Source: Rhizobium acidisoli
Lineage (GTDB): Bacteria; Pseudomonadota; Alphaproteobacteria; Rhizobiales; Rhizobiaceae
Direction of reading: 5' to 3'
DNA length: 64,000 bases
Assembly (NCBI RefSeq): GCF_002531755.2
Contig: NZ_CP034998.1
Location: 2,418,001 to 2,482,000, forward strand
In this document: positions 1 through 8,963 of the stretch, in pieces
How positions within the stretch are numbered: position 1 is the stretch's first letter
Layout: each line of letters begins with the position of its first letter
Notes under the pieces: generated by a model
Seen by the model: only the letters and a program-made list of their open reading frames with translations
Told to the model about the DNA's origin: nothing
Databases searched by the model: none
Made by a program: the position numbers and the translations under genes

Positions 1-1846
1 AAACCCAGCATCTCACGATGGCGCGTTGCTGTTTCGCAACGCGGACTAAGTCACCAACATAGGCGACCAACTCCGCGAGCATATCTGGCTGTCGATCCAG
101 TAGGTCTCTGACCAAAGCTACAGAGTGAGTAGTTTTACGATATTCGAGCGTCTGCTCGGTCACCGTTGAGAACAAGTCCTTGAGCAAGCTCGCACCGTCG
201 ACCCGGGCAAGCCATTTCTCGTCTGTGAATGCGGGAGGATCAGCGGGAGCGCCGTAGCGCCTATTTCCTGCCGCTTCCTGCAAAGTGGCAGCTACAGTGG
301 CTTCAATCTGCGTGACATCCAGCGCTTGCTCGCTTTTAACGGCTTCAACAATCACTCGGGCAATTGCACCGGGCTTAAGTAAATAAGATTCGAGGTTGCG
401 ACGGGGAAGAAAATGGATGCGGTCACCCGATCGCTTATTTAGTTCCGTTTTCTTTTCCTCAGTCAGGCCCTCAGTGTCGAAATTGAATGCAACTTTACTC
501 ACAACCGGGGCAGTCGCACTGCATAGCCGCTCGTAGATCTGAAAAACCTTCTCCGCCTTGACTCTTTTGTCCTGGAAGTCGCCGGTTGCAAGCAGTGCGA
601 TGAAGAGCACTGATCTGGTCTTGTCGCCCGACTGGGCAAGCAGCATAGGGAAACAGGCTTCCTCGGTCTCACCCTCTACCCAGACAATATGTTCCGCAGC
701 AAACACATCCGTCATGGAAACGCCCAACTGCCCGGTGACCTCCCGGAGTGTCCGAAGATCCCCAAGATCTACTTCAGCAACAGTTGACTCGAAATCGTGT
801 TTCCGAACCCAGAATACCTTAGCATCTCGTCCGGCACTGAGCACCTCGGGAGAATGGGTTGATATGATGTATTGGTGCTGGGGATAGTTTGACTGCAGTA
901 TGCGCAATAGGGCTTTGGCCGCGGCGGGATGAAGATAGCTGCTGATCTCATCGATCACCAACACAGCATCATTCATGGTCATCGCGATGTAGAGGACAGC
1001 GATCGCCTGCGCCAGGCCTGTACCACTGTCATCAAGACTGAAACTTAACTCACGAGTTCTCTGTTCGCGCGTTGCCCAGACACGGATCTCGAATGCATTA
1101 TCGGCCGGGCTGACGCTTAGGTTCCCAACTGTGGGAAAGATAGAAGTCAGGTGAAACACCAACTTGGCGAAGAGTTCAGGACTATCGCCCTGCAAACCGT
1201 TGAGTTGTACCGCAAGGGTATTAGCATTTGCATCAAGGCGGCTAGGAGCGGCATACTCCATCTTTCCGGGGCTAGACCGAAGCGCCTCGAAAACAAAAAC
1301 CTTATCCCTCCACGTTCGTGACAAGACATTGGGTAGGCCTGAATTCGGCGCATGTCCGCCACCGTGGGGTTGTATCAACCAGTCACCTTGATGGAATATG
1401 AAGGTATATGCATTTACTGTTCCCGAGGGAAACTTAATGAGGTCCTCAAAGTTACCGCCCGGCGAGCGGACAAGCGATTGCTCAAGGTGGCTTGCCTCCA
1501 GTTTGCCGTGAGCGAAGCGCTTAAACTCCGTTTGAGTCGTGTACAACGGCGACGCCGAGAGCCATCCAAGCCCCTCGGATTCTTGCATCTTCCGAAGCGT
1601 CCAATCCAACTCTGTGCCTGAAAACTCTATCTCTGCACTGTGCTTTGGCACGCGGAGATACTGCTTTCGCCACTCAACAGCATCACGGTGTGGAACGGCC
1701 GGCAAGTACCCGAGAAAGGATCGGAGGACGGCGCTTTTGCCGGCGTTGTTCTCACCAACAAAGATATTCATGGTTGGCGATAGTTCGATCCATGAACTAT
1801 CAGAGAACGGTCCGTAGGATTCAAGTCGGAAGCGTTTAACTCGCAT
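1..1846 (-). CDS. OLD-family-like ATP-dependent endonuclease (AAA ATPase plus TOPRIM-like domain), 3' end cut by window edge
   Basis: About 615 codons are visible and the frame is still open at base 1, so the C-terminus is missing. The start is the ATG at 1844-1846 (MRVKRFRLESYG). A P-loop GENNAGKS lies at residues 31-38, an ABC-type signature (LDDSGTGLAQA) near 275 and a Walker B VLVIDE at 295-300 followed by HP and a switch STHS, which is the RecF/SMC-like AAA_21 layout. After it come VEGETEE near 391, NFDTEG near 455 and RRNLESYLL near 482, as expected for the TOPRIM nuclease half of OLD/GajA proteins. Role: probable nucleic-acid nuclease controlled by ATP, often part of phage defence. That role is inferred from family; the neighbour at 1972-2721 may be its partner. 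Confidence 0.75.
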   Translation of the reverse strand, partial: MRVKRFRLESYGPFSDSSWIELSPTMNIFVGENNAGKSAVLRSFLGYLPAVPHRDAVEWRKQYLRVPKHSAEIEFSGTELDWTLRKMQESEGLGWLSASPLYTTQTEFKRFAHGKLEASHLEQSLVRSPGGNFEDLIKFPSGTVNAYTFIFHQGDWLIQPHGGGHAPNSGLPNVLSRTWRDKVFVFEALRSSPGKMEYAAPSRLDANANTLAVQLNGLQGDSPELFAKLVFHLTSIFPTVGNLSVSPADNAFEIRVWATREQRTRELSFSLDDSGTGLAQAIAVLYIAMTMNDAVLVIDEISSYLHPAAAKALLRILQSNYPQHQYIISTHSPEVLSAGRDAKVFWVRKHDFESTVAEVDLGDLRTLREVTGQLGVSMTDVFAAEHIVWVEGETEEACFPMLLAQSGDKTRSVLFIALLATGDFQDKRVKAEKVFQIYERLCSATAPVVSKVAFNFDTEGLTEEKKTELNKRSGDRIHFLPRRNLESYLLKPGAIARVIVEAVKSEQALDVTQIEATVAATLQEAAGNRRYGAPADPPAFTDEKWLARVDGASLLKDLFSTVTEQTLEYRKTTHSVALVRDLLDRQPDMLAELVAYVGDLVRVAKQQRAIVRCWV

Positions 1847-1971
1847 ACAATACGGTCCCTAGATTAATAGAAATGCCGAAGTTTAGATTCATTTTTCGCT
1901 CGGATTACACCAGCATTCGACGAAGCAAGAAGCGAACGCCTCCGGCCTCTCAGAGCGGACTTCGCCAATTT

Positions 1972-2721
1972 TTATCCATTTCCAGCACCGCTCACGCGGA
2001 TAATCTCGCCGAGAAGAACATCGAGGTCCGCGGCGAAGTCTACTTGAACCGCGGTAGGCACGTCTTCCTGTGGCCTGATCGGAGAATGGAGATGCATATC
2101 AGCGATGTTGCGAAGAGAACCCTCAAGCCGTTGCATCGAGGCTTTGAATGATTTCTGGGCTTTAGCCCCGCCATAGCTATTGGCGACCTCTGCAAACGTG
2201 CTGAAACCGAAAACTGGCGGCACATGATTTATGATTGTACGGAGAAGCATCGCAGTAGAGAGATGGCATCTATTCGATGCTGCTACGTTAATCTCACGGC
2301 AAAGTTCCCCCAAGCGGGCAAAGTCCAACGGGCCTTTCCCGATGGCCAGCAGCGCCACAATCCGAGTCGGATCAACATAAGATTTAGCAAGAGGTGGCGC
2401 CGCTGCTTGCGTCCGTCGTTTACGCTCGATTGCGCGAACAGCGGCGCGGACAATCTTCGAGGCCTCTTCTACCGAAGCATAAGAAGGCCCACCAGAAAAA
2501 CCGCCAGCGCCTGCATTTACTGCATGCAACAGGTTAAGCGAATAATCGTTCGCATGACCAAGTTCCTGATCAAGTATCGACTTTGTTTCAATCGCGAGAG
2601 CTTTAAACGTCGCAGAATGACTTGTTGGAAGGATGAGACCTGACATGCTGCCACCCCCAACAAACAGCGGTAGCAGGTCTTCCATTTCATCTGCGATTCC
2701 GATGAGTTCATCGACCATCAT
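1972..2721 (-). CDS. Conserved protein of unknown function, upstream of the OLD-like ATPase
   Basis: A 249-aa soluble protein with no signal peptide or membrane segment. The start is the first of two adjacent ATGs; no clear Shine-Dalgarno is visible. The C-terminal half (about residues 130-235) has the look of a conserved all-helical domain with a block ELCREINVAASN then HVPPVFGFSTFAEVANSYGG and a histidine pair HLH. I recognise this block as recurring in uncharacterised bacterial proteins but cannot name a function. It precedes the OLD-like ATPase on the same strand with a 125-base gap, so co-transcription is possible and a shared defence role is a guess. Confidence 0.6.
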   Translation of the reverse strand: MMVDELIGIADEMEDLLPLFVGGGSMSGLILPTSHSATFKALAIETKSILDQELGHANDYSLNLLHAVNAGAGGFSGGPSYASVEEASKIVRAAVRAIERKRRTQAAAPPLAKSYVDPTRIVALLAIGKGPLDFARLGELCREINVAASNRCHLSTAMLLRTIINHVPPVFGFSTFAEVANSYGGAKAQKSFKASMQRLEGSLRNIADMHLHSPIRPQEDVPTAVQVDFAADLDVLLGEIIRVSGAGNG

Positions 2722-2727
2722 GAAACG

Positions 2728-3303
2728 CTAGACTAAGACTCGAGAAGGCGGAAGTAGCCACCCACGAAGAACCGAGAATGTCCTCAAGAAAATAACTTTA
2801 GGTAGCAGCAACAACCTGTCAGTAAAGGTTATTCCACCGGACGCCGCCGTATTCCGTTGACACTGGGGGAACGGTCGACGCGGGAGTTCGGAGGTAATCA
2901 TGCAAAGAGGCATCGGGCCGGACTGGGTGGCGAAGCGGACACTCTGCTTACGCTTCAGAAATTCATCGGTCGGCAGTATCGAAGCGCCCGCGTACCGATA
3001 GAGAATACGCCGTTCGGTCTTGTAGAAGTTCGAGACCTGGCCGGCGGAGCCTTCGGGCTTGGCCGTATCGGCGTTGTTCCAGAACAATCTGAGGTCGGCT
3101 TTGTCAGCGTCCGCAGTTCAGACGACATATCTGACGTTCGCGTCAGCAGGATGGGCGAACACTTCTATATTTTGAATGAAAGCATCATTGACGCGTTTCC
3201 CCAGCGATCTCGTAGGGACGGATGCACGATCCGCCTGTCGCCCCAGTGCCGACTGGACAGCCGGCGCGATCGATAGTGGCTTGCGGGAAATCGCTGCGAT
3301 CAC
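2728..3303 (-). pseudogene. Possible decayed gene with in-frame TGA
   Basis: Two open stretches, 3303-3121 and 3117-2728, lie in the same reverse frame and are split by one TGA at 3118-3120. Around the stop the reading is ANVRYVV, stop, TADADKADLRLFW, which resembles the short alternating beta-strand repeats of DUF6150-type small proteins (strand, turn, AD, strand). The downstream part has no convincing composition beyond about 60 residues. No ribosome site fits the upstream ATG well. It may be a broken small gene, or simply non-coding sequence; the 578-base stretch 2722-3299 holds nothing better. Confidence 0.25.
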
Positions 3304-3512
3304 CTGTCGTTGATCGTGGGAAGGTGCGTTTCGACCTCTACGCGGCGCCGCTCATCCAGCGGCTCAATGTTCTTCTGCCAGAAAGCCTCGGCCTCCGGCG
3401 TGTCATCCTCCCAGTGGCGGATCTTGACGATATTATCATCGATCTTGGCCAGCCGTTTACCGCCCAGGCGCAGATATTCATTCGCCAGTTCTTTCGATCG
3501 GGTCGTTTGCAT
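3300..3512 (-). CDS. Small conserved protein, function unknown
   Basis: A 70-aa charged protein starting at the ATG at 3510-3512 (MQTTRSKELANEYL), chosen because GGAGG lies seven bases upstream; the longer open frame to 3686 has no such support. Composition is rich in Glu, Asp, Lys and Arg with a single predicted helix pair and no membrane segment. Proteins of this size and sequence type recur as hypotheticals in rhizobia, as far as I can recall. No partner gene is evident; it is divergent from ftsZ2 with about 350 bases between. Confidence 0.65.
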   Translation of the reverse strand: MQTTRSKELANEYLRLGGKRLAKIDDNIVKIRHWEDDTPEAEAFWQKNIEPLDERRRVEVETHLPTINDR

Positions 3513-3861
3513 GTCGCGCTCCTCCATAGGGGAACTAAAAGACCGATCGTCCTTGCCGAAATAGGCCGGCTCTCCCGCGATCGGCGTCCCTGTTATCGGC
3601 GCTTCCGCGCGTCTTCCAGTTAAACAGCACGGGTGCGATCCTGGTTCCAATTCATGGGCCGAAACCGCTCCACGCGTCCAGTTCAAGGAGTGGCCGCCAC
3701 GGCGCTCTCCCTCAAAGCAGCACCAAGCCCCGTCCCGATCTTGATCTCTCCCGCTGTGACGTCTTTCGCCTCGCCTCCGCCTTGTTGGGCGGCTATCCTA
3801 AGCGCCGATTCGCTATCCGCGACGAGGGCGTGGCGTGAACGAAGCATCAAAGGAGAGCGCG
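3513..3861. other. Gap between divergent genes, no gene seen
   Basis: This 349-base stretch separates the small protein at 3300-3512 from ftsZ2. It must hold both promoters. No convincing coding frame, long repeat or operator could be picked out by eye; open frames here are continuations of shadows of the neighbouring genes. Confidence 0.5.
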
Positions 3862-4884
3862 ATGACGGACGCCAAGGGCGGCATTTCGGGACTGCGGCCG
3901 CACATTACTGTGATCGGCGTCGGTGGTGGTGGTGGCAATGCGATCAACAATATGATCGCGGAAAACCTGGCAGGCGTCGAATTCGTCGCCGCAAACACGG
4001 ATGCTCAGGTGCTCGCCACCTCCAAGGCGACGCGCCGCATCCAGCTCGGCGCCAATGTGACCGAGGGTCTCGGCGCCGGTTCTCTGCCGGAGGTCGGCCA
4101 TGCGGCGGCCGAGGAATCGATCGATGAGATCATGGATCACCTGGCCGGCTCGCACATGTGCTTCGTCACCGCCGGCATGGGCGGCGGAACGGGCACAGGT
4201 GCAGCACCCGTCATCGCCCGCGCAGCACGTGCGGCCGGCATCCTGACGGTCGGGGTCGTCACCAAACCCTTTACCTTCGAAGGCAACCGCCGCATGAGAA
4301 TGGCGGAAATCGGCATCGAGGCGCTTCGCCAGGCAGCCGATACGGTCATCGTCATCCCCAACCAGAACCTCTTCCGCATCGCCGATGCGAAAACCACGTT
4401 CGCCGATGCCTTCATGACGGCCGACCGCGTGCTCTATGCGGGCGTTGGCTGCATCACCGATCTCATCGTCAAGGAAGGCCTGATCAACCTCGACTTTGCC
4501 GACGTGAAGTCGGTCATGCGCGGCATGGGCCGCGCCATGATGGGCACTGGCGAAGCCTCCGGTGAAAGCCGCGCGATGAAGGCGGCGGAAGCGGCAATTG
4601 CCAACCCGCTGCTCGACGATATCTCGATGAAGGGCGCCAGGGGCGTGCTGATCTCGATCTCCGGCGGTTCGGATATGACGCTGTTCGAAGTCGACGAAGC
4701 GGCAAGCCGCATTCGCGACGAGGTGCAGGAAGACGCCGACATCGTCGTCGGAGCCATCTTCGACCGCAGCCTTGACGGCAGGTTCCGCGTCTCGGTCGTG
4801 GCAACCGGCCTGGAAGGCGGCGCAATGCCCGCCTCCGCCTCTCAGCCAGCCGCAGAGCAGATCCAGACGCGCACGCTGCAGTAG
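3862..4884 (+). CDS. ftsZ2: FtsZ2, short tubulin-like GTPase
   Basis: A 340-aa FtsZ homologue. The start ATG at 3862 has AGGAG seven bases upstream; a GTG at 3835 is less likely. The glycine-rich nucleotide loop GGGGGN is at residues 21-26, the tubulin signature GGGTGTG at 107-113 and the T7 loop NLDFAD at 209-214, so GTP binding and hydrolysis residues appear intact. The protein stops about 20 residues after the conserved core, lacking the long linker and C-terminal peptide that bind FtsA/ZipA in full-size rhizobial FtsZ1 (about 590 aa). It is monocistronic and far from any division cluster. The short second FtsZ is known from Sinorhizobium and relatives, where it is reported to be dispensable. 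Confidence 0.9.
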   Translation: MTDAKGGISGLRPHITVIGVGGGGGNAINNMIAENLAGVEFVAANTDAQVLATSKATRRIQLGANVTEGLGAGSLPEVGHAAAEESIDEIMDHLAGSHMCFVTAGMGGGTGTGAAPVIARAARAAGILTVGVVTKPFTFEGNRRMRMAEIGIEALRQAADTVIVIPNQNLFRIADAKTTFADAFMTADRVLYAGVGCITDLIVKEGLINLDFADVKSVMRGMGRAMMGTGEASGESRAMKAAEAAIANPLLDDISMKGARGVLISISGGSDMTLFEVDEAASRIRDEVQEDADIVVGAIFDRSLDGRFRVSVVATGLEGGAMPASASQPAAEQIQTRTLQ

Positions 4885-4905
4885 TAGGGCCGCCGCTGAT
4901 GACTA

Positions 4906-4939
4906 GACGTCGCCCGGTACAAACGAACGGGGCGACGTC
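4906..4939. terminator. Hairpin between convergent ftsZ2 and VCBS gene
   Basis: Perfect 10-bp stem: GACGTCGCCC at 4906-4915 and its complement at 4930-4939, with a 14-base loop. It sits between two convergent stop codons. There is no following T run, so it is at best a weak or factor-assisted two-way terminator. Confidence 0.45.
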
Positions 4940-4955
4940 ATACGGTTAAGGCCCG

Positions 4956-6488
4956 TCAGGCGAACAATATGTCCGAGATGTTGTGCACCACGGAGATTTC
5001 GTCGGTCTGAGAGTTGGTGATGTAGATCGAATCCGCCGCCGCGTCATAGGCCACGTTGGTGATGGAGTCGTCTCCTGATATGGCGATGTTGACATCGATT
5101 GCTGTCTTGACCCCGGTTTCGAAATCGAATGCCGTGCCGATATGCTCGCTGCCGAAGGAATCGCCGAAGAAGAACGTGCCGTCGACGGCAAAGCCGTATC
5201 CCAGCCCACCGGCTGAGAAAGTCTTGGATTCGATCGGGTTCAGCGTGTCGGGATCGATTTTGGAGACCTGCCAGGTCGCATCATCGATGCGGCCGACAAC
5301 GTAGATGCCGGTCGAATCCTGCATCGTATTGACGGCCGTGAATCCACCCCAGTCGAACGTACCCGCCCCATTATCGCCGATAAGGCCGGGGATCGGGTCG
5401 CCCTGCTGATCGAGCGATCCGTCTGCGGCATCCCATTTTGCGAGATAGGTCTGATCGGGGAAAGGACCTTCGCCTCTGGCCTCGTTGGTTCTTCCGATGA
5501 TCTCGCCGCCGCGGACTGCAAAATAGGTTCCGCCGATGTCATATTCGCCACGGTCATATTCGCCGAGAGAGATGGCGCCGCTGGCGTTGTCGGCTTCAAA
5601 TGCGGCGGCGTTGTCATAAATATACACCATGGAATCATCCGGGAAACCATGGCCGGAGCTGACGTAAAACTTGCCCGTTTGCGGATCGACCGCGACACCC
5701 TGGAGTTCGTAGTGGTCCAGGAAGGGGCGCACCACATCCGCCTGTGCCTCGACATGATTGGTGTTCAACGACTTGCCGTCCGTCACGCCGTCGACGGTCA
5801 GCGAGATCACGCCGGCGTCCGCGTGACCGGCGCCGTCGGAAACCTTGTAATATTGGAGCTTCTCCGTGACATGCTCGCCGTCGTTAAGACCCGCCTTCAC
5901 GGCCGGATCGAGATTGTAGGTGAAGCTTCCGTCCGCCGAGAAATGGAAGGTGCCGAATTCACCGGCGACGTCGGTCGTCTGCCGCTCGCCGGTTCCGACG
6001 TTCGTGCCCTCGACCGAGCGCAGGAAGAGTGTGCCGGCCTCTCCGGCGTGATCATTGGCAAGCACGTTGCCGGTGATCTCACCGCCTTCGCGGAAGGAGA
6101 AGGCGTCGTCGACCGCGACCGGCGGGCTGGTAACCCCGTGAATATCAAGCGTGAAATGGCCGACATCTGTATTGCCGGCGCCATCTGAGATCTTGTAGCC
6201 GATCGTCTCGGTCAGCGTCATGCCATCGACGAAACCCGCCTTGGCGGCCTCGCTCAACGTATAGGTATAGGAGCCGTCAGCCTTGACGTGGAACGTCCCG
6301 TGCTCGCCCTCGATATCGGTGACCTGCCCATCCTTCTTGGCGAGAACCCTTTCGCCGTCGAAGAAGTTGAGAAACATATTGCCGTTGGCCGCTGATATAT
6401 CGTTATCCAGCAGATTGCCTGAAATAACGTCGCTCTCGTAGACGGTGTGGGAATCATCGACCGCCACAGGTTTTGCAAACACTGTCAT
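4956..6488 (-). CDS. VCBS/cadherin-like repeat protein with C-terminal propeller-like region
   Basis: A 510-aa protein starting at the ATG at 6486-6488, which has AAGGAG six bases upstream (an upstream ATG at 6581 lacks one). Two tandem VCBS-type repeats lie at about residues 8-115 and 118-232; each begins AVDD, passes through GxIxGNxLxND and GTF.. ADGS(Y/F)TY and ends in a KISDGAG or KVSDGAG motif. The remaining 270 residues read as repeated short strands with DPxT turns, resembling a beta-propeller. There is no N-terminal signal peptide, and the C-terminus ends ISDILFA, which would suit type I secretion. No transporter genes are near. Likely an exported surface or adhesion-type protein; the ligand is unknown. 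Confidence 0.75.
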   Translation of the reverse strand: MTVFAKPVAVDDSHTVYESDVISGNLLDNDISAANGNMFLNFFDGERVLAKKDGQVTDIEGEHGTFHVKADGSYTYTLSEAAKAGFVDGMTLTETIGYKISDGAGNTDVGHFTLDIHGVTSPPVAVDDAFSFREGGEITGNVLANDHAGEAGTLFLRSVEGTNVGTGERQTTDVAGEFGTFHFSADGSFTYNLDPAVKAGLNDGEHVTEKLQYYKVSDGAGHADAGVISLTVDGVTDGKSLNTNHVEAQADVVRPFLDHYELQGVAVDPQTGKFYVSSGHGFPDDSMVYIYDNAAAFEADNASGAISLGEYDRGEYDIGGTYFAVRGGEIIGRTNEARGEGPFPDQTYLAKWDAADGSLDQQGDPIPGLIGDNGAGTFDWGGFTAVNTMQDSTGIYVVGRIDDATWQVSKIDPDTLNPIESKTFSAGGLGYGFAVDGTFFFGDSFGSEHIGTAFDFETGVKTAIDVNIAISGDDSITNVAYDAAADSIYITNSQTDEISVVHNISDILFA

Positions 6489-6624
6489 GGATATCTCCTT
6501 CAAGATCCACTCGCCTTGGTCGATTGGGAGAAAACAGCCATTGCAGGAGAAGGTCAAACTATTTTCTAGCTGAAGTGGCAATTTAGCGATTTACAATTTC
6601 GTCACATCAGCCGGGCCGAAGATC

Positions 6625-6900
6625 AAGAGAGCCTCATCCTGAGGTGTGGAAGCCGAAGGCTGAAGCCTCGAAGGACGAGGCGGGTGCGCCGGCGCTCCAA
6701 GCCCGCAAGAAGCAACGTTTCGGCGCGTGCTTCGAGGCTCCGCCCTCTCGGGCTGCGCGCCTCAGCATGAGGGGCGCTGGGGAATGCCGCGCCCGCAACA
6801 ACAGCAGTCGGAGGATGGACGCCAACGCCCAAGAGAGCCTCATCCAGAGGTGCGCAGGCCGAAGGCCGGAGCCTCGAAGGACGAGGCGGGTGTGCATCGC
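6625..6900. repeat. RIME-like mosaic palindromic repeats (family A)
   Basis: Starts with GAGAGCCTCATCCTGAGGTG, followed by a GCCTCGAAGGACGAGGCGGG block, a reversed half (TTCGAGGCTCCGCCCTCTCGGGCTGCGC) and a second GAGAGCCTCATCC unit from about 6832. The two half-units are inverted, giving long stem-loops. The same modules recur at 8755, 35100, 38925, 41645, 54100 and 57290. This fits the rhizobial intergenic mosaic elements known as RIME; the name is by resemblance. The rest of the 446-base gap 6489-6934 holds nothing else visible. Confidence 0.75.
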
Positions 6901-6934
6901 ATCAGGCCCCGCACTTAGAAGCCGACTAGCGTTC

Positions 6935-7759
6935 TCACCCCAACACCCGCCTGATCTTCTCGGCATCCTCCACCGTCGCCGGATTATACACCACCATGCT
7001 GAGATCCGGGCGGCCATCCACCTGAAATGCCGAATATTCGAAGGCGAGCAACCCCAGCACCGGGTGCTTGATGCGTTTGACGCCCTCGCCATGGGTGCGC
7101 ACATCGTTGTCGCGCCACATGGCCAGGAATTCCGGGCTCTTGCGGCAGAGTTCGTCGACCAAGGGCTCGACCTCGGCCGCAGCACCCGCGCGGGCCGCGT
7201 CCACCCGGAAGGCTGCGACGACGAAGCGGGCGACGCTTTCCCAGTCGTACTGGGCGGCGCGGACGCGCGGATCGAGGAAGATGAAGCGCAGCACGTTGCG
7301 TTCTTCCGGCGGCAGTGCGCCGTAGTCGGTCAGCAGCACGGTTGCCGCCCGGTTCCAGGCAATCACGTCCCAGATGGCGTTGCGGATCAGCGCCGGGCTC
7401 GGGTCCAGTGCATCGAGCACACCCTGCAGCCTGGGCGTCACCCCGTCTTGCCTGCGGTAGCGCACCTCGGGCGGGCGGCCGAGGCCGATGAGGAAAAGAT
7501 GCTCGCGCTCGATATCGGTCAGCATCAGCGCCCGCGAAATCCGATCGAGCACGTCGGCCGACGGCGCGCCGCCGCGCCCCTGCTCCAGCCACGTGTACCA
7601 GGTGGGGCTGATATTGGCGCGGCCTGCCACCTCCTCACGGCGCAGCCCCGGCGTGCGGCGACGCTCGCCGGCAAAGCCGAGCGCGGCCGGATCGAGCTTG
7701 GCACGGCGATCCTTGAGATAGGCGCCTAGCCGGTTTTCAGAGGTGACGAACTCGCTCAT
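6935..7759 (-). CDS. XRE-family regulator with MmyB-like ligand-binding domain
   Basis: A 274-aa regulator. The N-terminal HTH (about residues 10-70) contains RTPGLRREEVAGRANIS then WYTWLEQGRG, the typical helix-turn-helix of this family, and the C-terminal 180 residues match the MmyB-like domain that binds a small lipophilic ligand (block AW N.AA..L, then D.R.R.. YDWE). The start MSEFVTSENRLG at 7759 is preferred; an ATG at 7771 is also in frame. It is divergent from the SDR gene at 7851, whose expression it probably controls through the sites at 7774-7805. That regulator-next-to-SDR arrangement is very common in proteobacteria. Confidence 0.88.
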   Translation of the reverse strand: MSEFVTSENRLGAYLKDRRAKLDPAALGFAGERRRTPGLRREEVAGRANISPTWYTWLEQGRGGAPSADVLDRISRALMLTDIEREHLFLIGLGRPPEVRYRRQDGVTPRLQGVLDALDPSPALIRNAIWDVIAWNRAATVLLTDYGALPPEERNVLRFIFLDPRVRAAQYDWESVARFVVAAFRVDAARAGAAAEVEPLVDELCRKSPEFLAMWRDNDVRTHGEGVKRIKHPVLGLLAFEYSAFQVDGRPDLSMVVYNPATVEDAEKIRRVLG

Positions 7760-7773
7760 CCTGTTAATCATTA

Positions 7774-7805
7774 TACCATGATAATATCACTACTTTACCA
7801 TGATA
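7774..7805. promoter_or_regulatory. Probable operator: direct repeat in divergent promoter
   Basis: The 10-mer TACCATGATA occurs at 7774-7783 and again at 7796-7805, exactly 22 bases apart (two helical turns). The first copy is inside an inverted repeat ATTAT/ATAAT. The sites lie between the regulator (7759, minus) and the SDR gene (7851, plus), so they are the natural candidates for autoregulation and control of the SDR. Confidence 0.5.
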
Positions 7806-7850
7806 GCAGGACGCTCGATATCTGTCTCCAGCAAAACAGGAGAGGTTGAC

Positions 7851-8741
7851 ATGCGCGTATTCGTAACCGGAGCAACCGGCTGGGTTGGCTCGGCTGTCGT
7901 CAGTGAATTGATCGCTGGCGGACACCAAGTGCTAGGATTAACCCGCTCGGAAAAAGGAGCTGAGGAATTGGCGGCCGCCGGCGCTGCGGTCCATCGCGGC
8001 ACGCTCGAGGATGTGGAGAGCCTGAAGCGCGGCGCCGCCGAGGCCGATGGCGTCATCCACACGGGCTTCAACCATGATTTCTCGAAATTCGCCGAAAACT
8101 GCGCCCTCGACCGGCGCGCCATCGAGGCGCTCGGCGAAGCTCTTCAAGGCTCCAGCCGCCCCCTGCTGGTCACGGCAGGCCTCGGCCATGCGCCCGGCCG
8201 CGTCGGCACCGAGAAAGATCCGCCCATGCCCACCACAGAGACCTACCCCCGCGCCTCCGAAATCACCGCGGTATCACTTGCGGCACGCGCGGTACGCGCC
8301 TCCACCGTCCGCCTTCCGCCGTCGGTGCATGGCCACGGCGATCACGGCTTCGTGCCGATCCTGATTGATTTCGCCCGACGGACGGGTATTTCGGCCTATA
8401 TCGGCGAAGGGCGGAACCGCTGGCCGGCGGTGCACCGGCTCGATGCCGCCCGCCTCTATCGGCTGGCGCTGGAGCGCGGCGCAGTCGGCGGCCCCTTCCT
8501 CGCGGTCGCCGAGGAGGGCGTGCCGTTCCGGAAGATCGCCGAGGTGATCGGGTGGCGGCTCACTGTTCCGGTGGTCTCGAAGTCGCGCGAGGAAGCGGCT
8601 GAGCATTTCGGCTGGTTCTCGATGTTTGCGGGCTTCGACGTGCCGACATCGAGCGAGCGCACCCGCACGCTCCTCAACTGGCAGCCCACCCAACCGGACC
8701 TGCTCGCCGATATCGACCACCCGGCTTATTTCGGTGGTTAA
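7851..8741 (+). CDS. NAD(P)-dependent SDR-family oxidoreductase (extended/atypical, NmrA-epimerase type)
   Basis: A 296-aa Rossmann protein. The start ATG at 7851 has AGGAG nine bases upstream; the frame remains open to 7800 but without a ribosome site. The dinucleotide motif TGATGWVG is at residues 6-13, and the usual HTGF and [22 protein letters not shown] regions follow. The expected catalytic YxxxK is not obvious, as in atypical SDRs. Likely a reductase or dehydrogenase acting on a small carbonyl compound; the substrate cannot be told. It is divergent from an XRE/MmyB regulator that probably represses it. Confidence 0.85.
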   Translation: MRVFVTGATGWVGSAVVSELIAGGHQVLGLTRSEKGAEELAAAGAAVHRGTLEDVESLKRGAAEADGVIHTGFNHDFSKFAENCALDRRAIEALGEALQGSSRPLLVTAGLGHAPGRVGTEKDPPMPTTETYPRASEITAVSLAARAVRASTVRLPPSVHGHGDHGFVPILIDFARRTGISAYIGEGRNRWPAVHRLDAARLYRLALERGAVGGPFLAVAEEGVPFRKIAEVIGWRLTVPVVSKSREEAAEHFGWFSMFAGFDVPTSSERTRTLLNWQPTQPDLLADIDHPAYFGG

Positions 8742-8754
8742 GACGCCCGCCCCC

Positions 8755-8812
8755 CGAGAGCCCCATCCTGAGGTGCCCCGCAAGGGCCTCGAAGGACGAG
8801 GCGGGCGCGCCA
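8755..8812. repeat. RIME-like half-unit (family A)
   Basis: One copy of the GAGAGCC(T/C)CATCCTGAGGTGCCCC module followed by the GGCCTCGAAGGACGAGGCGGG block. It lies just after the SDR stop codon and can fold into a strong hairpin, so it may help end transcription. Confidence 0.7.
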
Positions 8813-8903
8813 TGGTAGGGATGCCGCCGATCTTGCAGAGATGACCCTGCCCTACCGCATCCGCCCCTCATTCATATCGGCGGGATCGTCCCGCAGAAAA
8901 TAT

Positions 8904-8928
8904 GGAACAGTGTCGTCCCCCATCGGTT
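8904..8928 (+). promoter_or_regulatory. Candidate EcfG/RpoE2 general-stress promoter
   Basis: GGAAC at 8904-8908, then 18 bases, then TT at 8927-8928 (with GGTT). This fits the GGAAC-N18/19-TT pattern reported for RpoE2 in Sinorhizobium. It stands 36 bases before the start of the 57-aa gene at 8964. Confidence 0.45.
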
Positions 8929-8963
8929 GTCCCGAGGTCGCAACCTCAAACAGGGAGCCGAAA

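Noticed and set aside
1147..1391. Short open frames on both strands within the first 1.8 kb
   Set aside because: They overlap the continuous OLD-like ATPase frame, which is open from 1846 to the window edge and so explains the region.
4906..4939. Strong intrinsic terminator after ftsZ2
   Set aside because: The stem is perfect but there is no T tract on either strand, so it is listed only as a weak candidate.
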